Positions 12,266-23,831 of a stretch of DNA of 30,968 nt are shown here, piece after piece. The DNA is from Euplotes aediculatus (lineage: Eukaryota > Ciliophora > Spirotrichea > Euplotida > Euplotidae), in the NCBI GenBank assembly GCA_030463445.1, contig JAQGFW010033919.1, positions 1 through 30,968 of the forward strand. The letters are read 5' to 3'. Under the pieces are notes generated by a model. That model ran no database searches and had not been told where the DNA came from. It saw nothing but the letters and a program-made list of their open reading frames with translations. The number at the start of each line of letters is the position of its first letter. Within the stretch, counting starts at the first letter, position 1. The translations under genes and the position numbers were made by a program.

Positions 12266-12772
12266 GTAAAGGTTTATGAGATTTAATTCAAATCATCTTT
12301 CAAGTATAAGATAGATAAAGAATAGTGGATATTTTTTATTCAGCTAAATTCGAGAAAAATGATTGATGTTTCAATTTATGTTATATAATGAAGTATTAAA
12401 GACAAACTATGAATGATATAATGTATAAAAGAGCTATATTACTTTTACTATTCATGAAATATATCATGAAGATCAATAAAGTCTAAGAAAATATATTTCT
12501 CAAATGCGTTGATAGTTATTTTCCAAGAGAAACATTCGACTAATGCAGTGCAATTTTTCTAAAAATGTGAAGTCATATAAATTAAAATATCTTTTCACAA
12601 TAGTAAGCCTTTTAATTAAATATAAATAATCAGTAAGTTTGATAAAGCAGAATAAAATTTTTTGAACGCATTTAAAAAATAAATTATATTCTTGAATAGT
12701 TTGATAGCATTATATACTGATAATTAAATCTTAATTTTAAATAATTATTAGCTAGTTTTTACTTAAAAGAAT

Positions 12773-12961
12773 ATGCATATTATATTTGCTCATTATAATC
12801 AGCAGCATCATGATGCAGTAGAATATTTTAGTATGATAATTCAAGAATTTCAAGCATTTGCAAACAACTATCGAAGAGGTCCTTATAGTTTTGATGGCTT
12901 AATATTTGATTTTTGCAGTACAATAATAATGTTCATTCAACATATAAGAGATTCTTGATAA
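12773..12961 (+). CDS. 62-codon plus-strand exon or small gene
   Basis: Open from an AG-preceded ATG (AAAAGAAT-ATG) to TGA TAA at 12956-12961, read here as Trp then stop; the adjacent TGA and TAA would be a tandem stop under the standard code. The peptide is ordinary and fairly G+C-rich at codon level (HYNQQHHDAVEYFS, ANNYRRGPYSFDG), with His/Gln-rich start and hydrophobic end. It may be a terminal exon of the gene starting at 11761 or a separate short gene. Family unknown. Confidence 0.5.
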
Positions 12962-13193
12962 ATTAATAGATGCTAGAAATAATTACTAATTTAAAATAAG
13001 AATAAGCACAGTAATAATGATAATTAAACTAAATGGTGTATGAAAGTTATTTTGAAGACAGTTATTAAATATTTTTATTTACTTTAAAATTATTGATGAT
13101 CAATATTTCCATTTTCATTTTCCAATGTTACTTAAGAATGTTTAATAAAAACTGAAAATAAATGTAAGTGATTTATATATTTTTAATTACAAG

Positions 13194-13370
13194 ATAAGAA
13201 TAACTGAGGACAATTGTGAGATACTGCAATTATTCTTAGAATCTATTTGGAAGATTGACAAAGCAGCATTCAAGAAGTTAAAGGCAATCAGGAAAAATTC
13301 ATTATTAAATTTAAGAGTGTTGATTTTAGTTTTTTCGCTTTTCTTTTGATTGAAAAATCCAATTTTGTAA
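13194..13370 (+). CDS. Plus-strand exon, charged helical peptide
   Basis: Enters phase 0 after TTACAAG and is open to TAA at 13368-13370, with a possible donor GTGTTG at 13317. The first 41 codons are clearly coding-like (DNCEILQLFLESIWKIDKAA, then FKKLKAIRKN), with a TGG Trp; the tail after 13317 is hydrophobic and may be intron or a membrane segment with one TGA. The 30 nt before it (GTAAGT..TTACAAG) have the form of a tiny intron, but no good upstream exon is seen. It could be a 5' exon of the gene at 14.9 kb, although the phases do not fit directly. Confidence 0.5.
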
Positions 13371-14885
13371 TCTTAAACTTGAATTTTCATTTTTCAACAA
13401 GAGTTAATGAATTAAATTATTGCTTAATTTTAGTGAAAAAGAAGAAATATATAACTTTCATTTTAAAATTAAGCTTTAATAATTAAGGTAAATATCACTC
13501 TACAAAAATAGAAACTTGATAATTTTATTTGTTGATTTACATGCTAATAATACAAATTTAAAAATTGAGAATTTAAATACTTAAAAATTTTGCAAATATT
13601 TGGATCATAATATTTCAACTTAAGAACTATGGGAGATGATTTTCTAAAAATATGCTATTTTTGATGATATTATTAATCAATACTATATTTAATAATTTTA
13701 CTTGTGATAAATTACTAATTAAAGTGCTTTTCTTAATTAAAAGAATACCTCAGAATGTAAAAATAATAATTGAAATTCAATAAATAAGCTATTTTTAGTA
13801 TGAACGATCGTGCTGTTACATTCATAATACTCATCTATGACATTTGTTATTGATTTTGATGCTTAGTTGATTCCTTAAACTAAAATTATTCTAACTGATC
13901 TCCAGCTTTGAATCATAGTTTGGAGCATCTTTTGTTTTTATTTTGAAATGAGAAATTAAATTTAATAAATACTAATAATATTTATTATATTTGCCTATCA
14001 ATATCTGCTCTTTGTTTAGAGTTTGCTTGATCATTGAATTGAGATATAGTTCAGTTTAACATAATAAGATTAAATATTTAATTGTAATCAGATTCTTTGT
14101 ATGATACAGTAAATATCATCGCTTCCTCGATTAATTTCTATTGGTAATAAACTTTACAACAGAAAATCATAAAGTTTTATAACTGTGATTTACTCAAAAG
14201 TATTTTAAACAGATAAGTCCAACAATTCTAACCATAAAATTAAATAGATCTTAGGAAATTCTATTAGTCTGTTAATTCTTTATATTTTTATTAACTTTTC
14301 TATTAAATTAAAAGCAAATCCTTAAATTTAATAAGTTATTATAAAATTTGCTAATTATTTTATTTGGTAAAATAAAAATACAATTTATTAGCTGAAATAT
14401 AATTTTAATATAAATGATTTATTTCTCTTGAAATATTAGTTACTAAAATGATAAAAGTACGTAATTAAGAATAAATACTTATGCTATATTATCTATTTTT
14501 AACAATAAAGTTTGTTCTTATCAATAGCTTTAAAAAAATAATTAGTTATTGTTTTAAGAAGAATTTTGATTTAAAATATTTTTAATTTTGTTGAATTTTA
14601 TATAAAAATAATAATCTGTAACTTTCTTAGCAATTGACAAAAATAATCAGCATTTAAAATCTTTTATTAAAAACTCAATGCATATTATTCTTTTATTTTC
14701 TAATATTCAAAAAATTAATAGTAACTTCATTTAAATATCTTATTTTATTAAATACAGATTATTTATTTGCGAGACATTTTGCAATTTGCAACTGACTTTT
14801 TGATAAATTCAATTTCTATTTATTAGATAGCATGACGATAAGTGATTAAACCGTTTGTTAAGTAAAAATGTATTACAAATTATAG
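13371..14885. other. A/T-rich spacer or 5' intron of the 14.9 kb gene
   Basis: No exon could be supported. A short island near 13870-13940 is open on both strands. The missing 5' exon of the gene at 14886 should lie here or further upstream, because that exon begins in mid-codon. Confidence 0.4.
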
Positions 14886-17800
14886 TTGCTTTCCCACCGT
14901 CTCACTCTGCCCACACTTCTATCTATTCTTACCTTATAGCACATGGCACACAACATACGATAAACAGAATTCATTTCGGTATAGTTTTGGAATAGGACCT
15001 TCAGGAGATAATCATTCTACCTCAGACCTCTATTATAATATGTATTATTTCTCAAACAGTAAATACTACAAAGAACTGAAGAAAGAAGAGTACTTGGAGA
15101 TGGTGAGAAAACAGCTAGCCACTTATTCTTTTGGCAGACACTCCCTCACCCACAATTTCAAACCCAACCTTCCTTTTATTTTATACTGGATACCAGACAG
15201 TAGCCCATTAACATATGAAGATATTAAAGAGTTTGATTCAGTTGCTAGAGATGAGTTTTTGAAATCAGAGATGATTGAATTTAAAAGTAAATTTGAGCCA
15301 GTTGTGATGTATTTCGGAGAGCAAGCTGAACTAAATGCTAGCAAACCCGTAGACACCAACACAGAATACACACTCTTTACTTATTTAAACAATACCAGAT
15401 ATTACTTAACACGGGGGTCAAGAGATTACGAAACAGATGATGGAAGCGAACAATATTGACTTGCATTGACATCAGTTAAAAATAGAGATACGATTAAAGG
15501 TAACAGATAATATAGATTATTATTGACTTATTGAATTGTTATTTTAGTACTAACTACTACCATTATTAAATATTTCTCATTTTAATATTCGGTGCAATAC
15601 TTATATTTTAATTATTAGTTCAAATTGCAAAAAAGAATCAATTACCAAATCCACATAAAATAAAAGAAGACAAGTAAGCAATATTTTTAAATAAACTAAA
15701 ATTTTAATTAGATTTCGATCGATTATAATTTTAAATTGTAAAGACACGATTATCTTTTTGAGTATCGATTGTAAGTGTAGTTTCAGTAGTTTTTAATTAT
15801 TCATTTATTATTTTAAGTAATCAAAAATTGATTAAATGTCAATTTATACATTTTGTAAAAATCAGAAATAAAGCATAATTATTAAGTTTGGATACAATAT
15901 TACTTTATTATAAATAATATTCCATATATATTTGTATAAAATTAATATGAACAATAATTGAATAATTTCAATCGAAGATAATATCTTCGATTGTCAGTCT
16001 AAATTATCATCATATAGGAAATATATATTGTGAGTTGGATTAAAGTATTACTTAAAACACGAATTGCAATTCACGAGAAATAAAGGAGATGACGGTCAGG
16101 TAATTCATAAATTTTATAGATTACTGAAACTTTAAAATCATTGAGTATAAATGCCTTAAAATTTCTATACTTTGTATTTATCAAAAGCAAGTATATTTAT
16201 TAATATTTATTAAAAATATGTTAGATTTATTATGGAAAAATTAAAGTGAAATATATTAAATATATTTACATTTACATTTACACAGTGAGGAGATATTTGA
16301 CTAATACTTTATTTTTAGTATACTTTTCAATTAAAAATTCATATTTTGTTTCACACAGCCAAATCTATCATAATTTAATTCGATTTCTTTAAAATTATAA
16401 TTTGTTAAAAATAAAGATCGATCATATCAATGATCTTTAAATAATCACAATATATAATACAACATTATAATGAATTTAATGAGAAAACCGATAAAATAAA
16501 CAATTGCCAATCTGCATATCAAATATCAAATATATCAGCAGGATCTAATTAAATATGATTATTATAAATGCGCAGCTGATAATTTATCACTTACTTATTA
16601 TTATTCAAATAAACTTGGCAAAGACACAAATATCGAAATCAAATGAGAATTTGATTCATTGAATTTTAAAAATTGAAAATAATTTAATTTATATTAATTT
16701 ACTATTTAATAAGGTTAGACAATGGAAAGAGCTTTAAAATTCTATTTGAGGCTTTAGGGTTATTGATATGGCTTCGACTACTTTTTGTCCTTTATCTCTC
16801 CTTTATCCAGGGCCTTTTCTACACAAAAATTATGTGTAAACTGCTGACATAATTTTCAAGCAGTATTTAAATCACAAGTTAATGCAAGACTGAATCAATA
16901 GTCTTTAAAGTATTTAATATTCAGTAAGAAATCTAATTTCAACATATTGCATAAATATAAATGTTTGCTAAAATATGAATACAAAGCTATAAATTTTTTT
17001 AAAGAACATAAATGCAAATATAGTAAATAGGAGTTGCAAAGTACACATAAAATATCAAACAAACATGCAATAAAAGCATAAAAGAAAACTCTATACGGAT
17101 AGTTAGCAAATTGAGTTTGCCATAACGCGCAATTCACTTTGAATCTAATTCTAAATAAATAGTTAGTTTTGTTATTATGAAAAAGTAAAAATACCAATAA
17201 ATAATAAAAGTTTTAATGCATCAATTAAAGAGTCTGTAAAAGTAAAAAAGACTCAAGGAAAACAAGCTTTTATATCTGATCTCCACTAAGATAACATGTT
17301 GCTACTTAGACTACAAGTGAGGCTCTTAATATGCCAACTGAGAACGCAAAGGCATCCCATATTAAAGTTCATGTCTCCATTTACTAATTTTTAAGTGTTT
17401 TAGACTCTGAATTTTTTTGTTTCTTAATATGATATTGACAGAAACTTTCAGTTACCAAAAATTTATTTATCAATTTGGTAAATAGAGTTATTACAGTTAG
17501 TGAGTGAAACTTTCATTCAAAATCAATTTTGATCAAAATGGAAAGAAACTTTCAAACTTTTCTTTAATATGAAAATAAAAAGGCTTTCCTAATCTTTATT
17601 TCTGAGTATTTAACGACTTTGAAAATCTTGTATAATATTTATAAAGGCTTGTCTATTTCATCAATTATCACTATTTTTTATCAGTTTAGATTTTTAATGA
17701 ATTTCTTTTTCATTCTCCTAACATATTTTTATACTCCGTTCAGCTTAAAATATATATTGGAAATATAATAAAGATTAAATTAGTATCTTTGATAAAGCTA

Positions 17801-19581
17801 ATTACTTTTTCATTTATATGAAGTTTTTATTATCCATTATAAAAGCACAACTCAAGTTGCTATTATTTTCTATTTACTGTGAATTGCAATTTCTTAATCA
17901 AAAACTTAAATATGCTTAATATAGTTTCCTCTTTTGAAGTATTTGCTTTTAGAGAAATCAAATATATATCTAAATAAGCTTTAATTGAATTAAATCGACT
18001 TATTGTTTAAAAAATGATTTTATTAACAGGTTCCTCAATTTTCATTAAAAAATATAAGGAAAAAATGAAGTATTTAAACCTTATTCATTAATTTAAACTA
18101 TTAAGAAGTTAGATTTAATAGTATAAAAAAATTTGTTTTTTCTCCTTCAACTTCAGATATAATAAATCTAGATAGAAATATATTTTACTTTTCTTCACAA
18201 ATATTCATAATATAAAAAAATAAACTTAACTATTCGTAAATTGCTTTGATTCGGAATTAATTAATTTCAAGATTTATAATATTGAGTATATTTTCTGTAT
18301 TTATTCATTTTCTTTTATTTAATCCTAAGTAAATCTCGGCTAACCATTTGATATTCTTTAATTTCTTATATCTGCTGATTTAATATTAGATTTTGAATTT
18401 CTGGCATTAGATCATCCTAATACTGCTTTAGTGACGTAAAAAAATATTTATTTTAAAAAATTTATCAATTTTGCAGAGTACTCATTCTCTTATTATCATT
18501 ATAAATTAGTTTGCTTATCATGCCAATTTTAATTTGTTTAATGTAATTGCTCCTGAATTTTAATCACTTATTATTATATCTCAGTCCTCTACTTCGTTGC
18601 TCGAGTGCTCGTCAAAGGGTATTAAAATTCAATGAATCTTTTGAGAGCAATTAGTTTCATATTTGTAAGAAATTTTATTATCTTCTGCTTTATTTGTTTA
18701 TTAGTAGTGCTTGAAGGTTCTGCTTATCAGTTTGAGTGGTTTATTAACTAATAAAACGCGGACTTACTTTCACAAACAATAAAATGAATATGTTTACAAA
18801 TTAATAAATTAACTTTGATAGGTACTTCTAGCTTTGCATCTTAGTTGAAGTGTTTAGCGACGCTGCTGTTACTAAAATAAGTCTTGTTTCGTCAAATAAA
18901 TGTAATGTTGCAATTCAACACATTTGAATCAACTTTACATTAATATTTATATTAGCTTATTAATTTTGAGTTTCAACTGCCATTCGCTCAATAGAAATGC
19001 ATTAAATGAATTTAAAGCTGAGTTTATAGTTAGTTGCAATAAAATGCAGCACCTAATGTAGGCTATAGATTGAATCAAAGCTCATAGGCGGGAACTTGCA
19101 GCTTGCTCTCTTTGATCATTTCCATTTCATTCCGCCTCACAACTATATTACTGAAATTATTTTTTTCAAACAGCATTCTAAAATATGATTTGAGATGAAA
19201 AAAGGGAAAGTATTTGATTATATTTACTTTTGAAACGACGACCGAACATTAAAAATAGGCAGTTATGATAAAAGATATTACTTTGATATCGAACTGGAAT
19301 CTAAAAGCAACGAACTACTAGAGAGCACTCAGTTCAAGATAGTTGTTGATAGGTATGCTTTTGATTTCTGTATTTGAGCATTTAATATCTTCAAATTATT
19401 TATTATTTGTGGTGCCACTTACTATTCTGCTCAGGCTCTTTATAATTCCAATTGTTCATATAGAGATAAAAATGAGTATCTTAAACTATGCACAGATGGA
19501 TTGAAGCCAGAATTGAGAGTAAGTGACTGATTCTATAAAGATTTTTTGCAGCACTTTGATAGATTTAAAAGAGCCAATTAG
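14886..19581 (+). CDS. Six-exon gene, unknown protein, possible PH-like C-terminal part
   Basis: Exons 14886-15499, 15619-15673, 16018-16099, 19069-19352, 19464-19518 and 19552-19581. Phases agree at every join: G+TT, AA+G, phase 0, AG+A, phase 0; the stop is TAG. Introns are 119, 344, 2969, 111 and 33 nt, all GT..AG. In-frame TGA as Trp appears at 15457 and in the peptides YIL-W-VGL, KI-W-FE and YF-W-ND. The first listed exon alone is open for about 200 codons. It enters with one base after an AATTATAG acceptor, so the start codon is upstream and not found. The C-terminal region (exon 4 on) has alternating hydrophobic strands with WNDDRTLKIG and a later FKIVV, loosely like the strand order of a PH domain; this is weak. 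The 2969-nt intron contains a minus-strand ORF. Well supported as a gene, function unknown. Confidence 0.85.
15969..15993. repeat. Perfect 11-bp inverted repeat with 3-nt loop
   Basis: Arms CAATCGAAGAT and ATCTTCGATTG are exact reverse complements separated by AAT. The hairpin lies in the 344-nt intron of the six-exon gene, 25 bases before the acceptor, in sequence that otherwise lacks such symmetry. It could be a folded intron element, a protein-binding palindrome or a small transposon footprint. Confidence 0.85.
16778..17197 (-). CDS. 139-residue minus-strand ORF nested in a 3 kb intron
   Basis: Open on the minus strand for about 140 codons, closed by TAG at 16780-16778, with two TGA codons read as Trp. 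The first 90 residues are Phe/Leu/Tyr/Cys-rich, as in a membrane protein or in antisense of a charged frame; the last 40 are ordinary and soluble-looking (LNTAWKLCQQFTHNF, VEKALDKGEIKDKK). No ATG is found near the N-terminus (position 17197 is TTG), so a spliced start is likely if the gene is real. It lies wholly within the intron 16100-19068 of the plus-strand gene. The C-terminal third (16778-16915) is the most convincing part. Confidence 0.4.
19519..19551 (+). other. 33-nt spliceosomal intron
   Basis: GTAAGT donor, T-rich tract and TTTGCAG acceptor. Both flanking exons are phase 0. Reading through would stop at the donor's TAA in another frame and lose the C-terminal peptide HFDRFKRAN. Together with the 22, 29, 32 and 34 nt introns elsewhere, it sets the small-intron class of this genome. 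Confidence 0.75.
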
Positions 19582-20088
19582 AGAATTTCAAAATAGATTG
19601 TAATTTTAATGTTCAAGTCATAAAATATACTTAGTTTTGAACTATGAATCAAAATTTAGTCATAACTTAACAGATTTTGCTTATTTATTACTCGATTTAG
19701 CAAAAAATCGAATCTGAATATTCAAAGTCAAAGTTAAAATCAGATTAATAAAATTTCATATTATATTTAAGATCAAAATTATATTGCTCAAATTTTTAAT
19801 TAATATTAATTAATTTTTAGAATAAAATGAAGAGATTATTTATTTGAACAAAATATTTTATTTATATTAAATTTAAAGTTAATTTTAATTTTTTTTAAAT
19901 CAATATAATTAATAATATATTAAAACTACTATTTTGAGCTTAAATTCAAATTTTGTAAATAATAATTGATTTTCTTTTAAACTATTTTAACAGATATGTA
20001 TTTTTAATTTAATGTAAAATAAAATTATTCAATTTTATAATTTTTAAATTATCAATAAAATATAAATATAAAGTAAATCAAAGGTTAG

Positions 20089-20254
20089 TTATACTATTTA
20101 CTCATCTAATATGTAACAAAAACACTAACTCCTCTATTTATATTTAAATTTTACTAAATTGAAAAAATAAATTAAGATTTCGATTTAATCAACCTATTAA
20201 TTTGAATAGAGGAGTTAGAGTTTTAGTTAGAAATTTGATGAGTAAATAACATAA
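20089..20254. mobile_element. MITE-like imperfect palindrome
   Basis: Ends TTATACTATTTACTCATC and GATGAGTAAATAACATAA are near-perfect reverse complements, and the arms continue for about 58 bases with mismatches. The strongest inner block is 14 bp perfect (CTAACTCCTCTATT against AATAGAGGAGTTAG). About 50 bases of A/T-rich loop lie between the arms. There is no ORF. Size and architecture fit a foldback MITE; no clear target-site duplication was seen, and no second copy was found in the window. Confidence 0.7.
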
Positions 20255-22078
20255 TTTACTTTTGCCTTTACTTAAAATACGTATTTTATTGTAATTGAAA
20301 ATATAATTTAATTACAAGATTTTGATTAAAACTTTCCTTTTGCTTGATAAATATTTGATTAAAATTTAATATTCATATTAAAATATTTAACTTTTATTTA
20401 ATTAATGAATCAATAAAATTGCAAGTATTACCTATATTATATTATCTAATTTACTATTGTTTAAATTTATTATAATTTCTAAATTATAGTTTTTATTAAA
20501 TGCTAGTAAGTAAAAATATTAGAGAAAAAATTTAGCAATTTTATTTCATTTTATTATTAAAAAGATTACTTTTATCTTTAATAATCTCCTATTCCGAGAT
20601 TTATTCTGCTTGTCAATGATATTTTCACTCTTTCTTGTTTTATTTAAAACTTCTTTAGCTTTTGTCTTAGCTCATAATTTTTAATAAATACTGTGATTTT
20701 TTGTTCTTTTGGATAACTCAAAGCACCTCCCTCTAAAAGTTATTTATTGAAGTGATTAAATTTATAGTTTTGATTTTAAAAATTACTTCAGCTTGATAGC
20801 TCATTCAGATTTTACTCTTATTTCTTGCTCTATTTCAATCTCTTTTTAATCATTAACAGCCTCAATTGCTTTGATGTTCCAAATGTGGTACTTTATTTTG
20901 GGAACTACTTTCTTAATATCATGTTTCTCATTTCTTTGATGTTTAGTTCATTTCAAAGACTTCTCTCATTTAAGAATAATTACTAAGACTAATTTTTGAT
21001 TTCCAATTTTTGAGAGGAACATTATTTTCTTCTTTCTATTTGTTTATCTTAGGTGTATATTACTTGATTTTATAGTTGCAATGGCTGCCTTTTCTCCAAG
21101 CATTTTATTATTTGTTCATCACAAGTTAAGATAACACCTCAGTAGCTGTATATCTTCTGCAATAATTAAAGGAATGCTTAAACTGATCAATTTCAAATTT
21201 AAATCCCAAGTTTTTCTTAAATTATGCTTTCAAAATAGTTAATAGCGCAAACATGAACTTTCTATTTAAAAAGCTCTTTTTCACCTTGAACTTGAGGATA
21301 ATAGAGAGATCTTAAAATAAGCTCAATTTCAATATATTCATTTAAGTTTTTAAAGTCAGATAAAAAATATTGCTTTTATCTTATTAGAAATACTATGAAT
21401 ATCGATTTATAAGCACTCGAACTTTTAATTTTCTCACTAAAATTACATCTTTATTATCTGAATTTCTTAGAAATCTTAATCAGAAATGATAAACCAATGC
21501 TAAAAGATATCTGATATATTTCATATTTAATTTGTTTCTAAAATTCACAAACTACCTTTGATACCTCTCACCTTGCTCGTCGATCTGATTTACTTTCTAC
21601 TTCTCTTAACGATTGAGAAGGCATATATTGATTAATTTAAATCAGCTACTGTCAATATCTTAATCCTTCAAATATATTAGGCAAATTCAAATAAATTAAA
21701 AATATATTTATTTCTAATTGATTTATACCCGAAATGCTTTAACATACTTATGAGCTATTCAGTCATACTAAAAATTGTCTTTGTTTGAGTTTTGTTTTTT
21801 AACCAATAACATGCTCCTTACTAACTTTAATAATAAATTACAGCTTGTAAAATCTGCAGTTCCTTTGTCTTTCTTGCTCTTTTTCCTTCTGTTTATCAAG
21901 AGTCTTGTAGGTTCTTAAAGTCAATCAAAAAGATATTTGATCCTAAGGTATTCTAGCATTCGATACTTTAATTTTACTTAAAATCTTTGAGTACACTTAA
22001 CTCAGTTTTTATTTCTTTGAAAACCTTTTCAGATTTAATGATTTCTAAGTTTTAATTATAATCTATTAATCTATTTTT

Positions 22079-22114
22079 AATCCTTTTGACAATTTTAATC
22101 CTTTTGACAATTTT
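22079..22114. repeat. 18-bp tandem duplication
   Basis: Unit AATCCTTTTGACAATTTT occurs twice without mismatch, head to tail, inside the integrase-bearing fossil. The exact identity suggests a duplication younger than the element's general decay. Confidence 0.9.
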
Positions 22115-23717
22115 AACTTTTATTATTTTGAAAATAATAAATTTTGATATAAAAGTTTCTGGGCTTTACGAAAAGATTCTCGCTTTCAAGCTCATATGCT
22201 TTGTCTTGTGTTAATAATTCTTAATATTATTTCAAATTGTGTTTATAATATTAAGACATGCATTATTTTCAGTTTGTTTTTGAATATAGCTAGAATTTCC
22301 AAATGTTCCTCTCGTCATCATATTTTCTAATTTTTGATTCCGTTTATGTTTCATAAATAAACTGATTGCAGTTGAATTATTTTGCTGATCAATTTTGAAA
22401 TCAAGATTTTGTGAGTGTAGAAAGGCGGAAATGTTGATATTCAATTTGAAAAAATAGATAATATCCTTATTGTAAACTAATTCTTCTGAAATTATTCCAT
22501 CTTATATTTTGAATATAAGTTTCTAAATTTTCTTCTCAAATATTATGAAATGTGATTGTTTCTCAAAATTGATTCTCAAATTTGTTCAATAGTCAACTAA
22601 ACTTCAAATAAAAAGTTATTAAGTGCGTGAAAAATTAAGATAATCGATTCTATTTAAAATATTTTAAGAACTCAGTTTGAAGTGTGGCTTACTTACTAAC
22701 TTCAATATTTAAGCCATCCAACAAATCAGTTGTTTCACCAGAAATTTCATCAGTTTAAAAAATGCTCACAATAGAGTTGTATAATTTTTAACTATATTCA
22801 AAATATTATTTCAACTTCGATTCACTTTAAATTTTCCTTTAAATACTATCATCATCTCAATTCTCTCGTTTTTGAACTGTAAGCATCAAACTTCATCATA
22901 GATTTACAATTATTATAATCGCCATACCGATCCCTTGTTATTTTTTAATAAAAAATTGATTATTTGTAAATTTTTCTTGATAAATTATCTAAAGATTTGC
23001 TCAATAAATAGATATTAAACATTTAAAACAAAATTTAGATTTTTCTTAATTTTTACTTATTTTTCTATTTGCTGATTGAATTTATTAAATTTATGCAATG
23101 ACACATTTTTTTAATCATTTTGAGAAAATTTGCTTCATCAAGATTATTTTGATGAAATTCAATATTTTTTAACTCTATTCTTTCTGACTTTGAAATATGG
23201 TACTTTCTTTTCTTCTTCCTCATCAATTGACTCTTGAGATTTAATCGAACAACAATCATCAATATACCTTTTTAATTTCTAATCAATCTTTATCTTTACA
23301 TATCCTTCTTCAATCATTTCTTTAATTTTTCTTGATCGTAGTCAATAAGTATTTAATTTTACTTCTATTGAGAATTTAGGAGATGTCTTACGTTTTGAAT
23401 GATTTGCTAACTAAACTTAATTAAAGTTTTAAATCATATCATTCCTTTATTACCCAATCTATTGCATTTCCTAGAAACCTTAAAATTCCCTTAGTTATCA
23501 ATATTCACTGTCCTTCCTCTATCTTTTAATGGCTTATTGATTGAAACATCAATTGACAGCAGATATCGAGTGAGACAAACAGGAATCGTTATTTGAATAT
23601 CAGTCACCTGAATGCTCTTTCTGATTTTTGGCTTCTTAAAAATCGACGCATCATCCAAGATAAACTTGTTGTTCTTAAGCTTAATACGAGCATATTCTCT
23701 CAATGCACCATATATTA

Positions 23718-23746
23718 CAAATAATCAAATAATCAAATAATCAAAT
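23718..23746. repeat. 8-bp tandem repeat, about 3.6 copies
   Basis: Unit CAAATAAT repeated three times and then CAAAT. Because the unit is not a multiple of three, a change in copy number would shift any frame that crosses it. It lies just upstream of the first recognised exon of the 23.8 kb gene and at the outer edge of the integrase fossil. Confidence 0.9.
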
Positions 23747-23831
23747 TTAATATTGGCTACTTGCTGCCAGCAATTGGTACCTTAATTGTATGCTGGATGA
23801 TTGATCATGTATATAATTCGCAACTGTATAG

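Larger units (their letters stand above)
20580..23780 (-). mobile_element. Fossil integrase-bearing element (retroelement, Ginger or Polinton type)
   Basis: The plus strand is T/C-rich throughout, so coding is on the minus strand. Two blocks resemble a DDE integrase core (rve): one near 21.6 kb with an ILTVADLN..IYAF segment like the family's ILTVIDxFSxYA, and one near 21.3 kb with a YYPQVQGEKELF segment like HPQSQGxVERFN. Other long open stretches with basic or acidic composition lie at about 22.2-22.4, 23.1-23.3 and 23.5-23.7 kb and may be other parts of the element or a neighbouring exon. It is broken by many interruptions, well over ten. No long terminal repeats or terminal inverted repeats were found, so the class (LTR retroelement, Ginger DNA transposon or Polinton) is open. 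Decay suggests an old insertion. Confidence 0.55.

Noticed and set aside
15123-15371. 82-codon minus-strand ORF
   Set aside because: Antisense shadow of the first listed exon of the six-exon gene, whose plus frame is far longer and joins other exons in phase.
16754-16761. Telomere-like TTTAGGG
   Set aside because: A single unit without repeats; chance occurrence.
19066-19179. Minus-strand ATG-started 38-codon frame
   Set aside because: The plus frame over the same bases is continuous with exon 4 of the six-exon gene and enters in the required phase.
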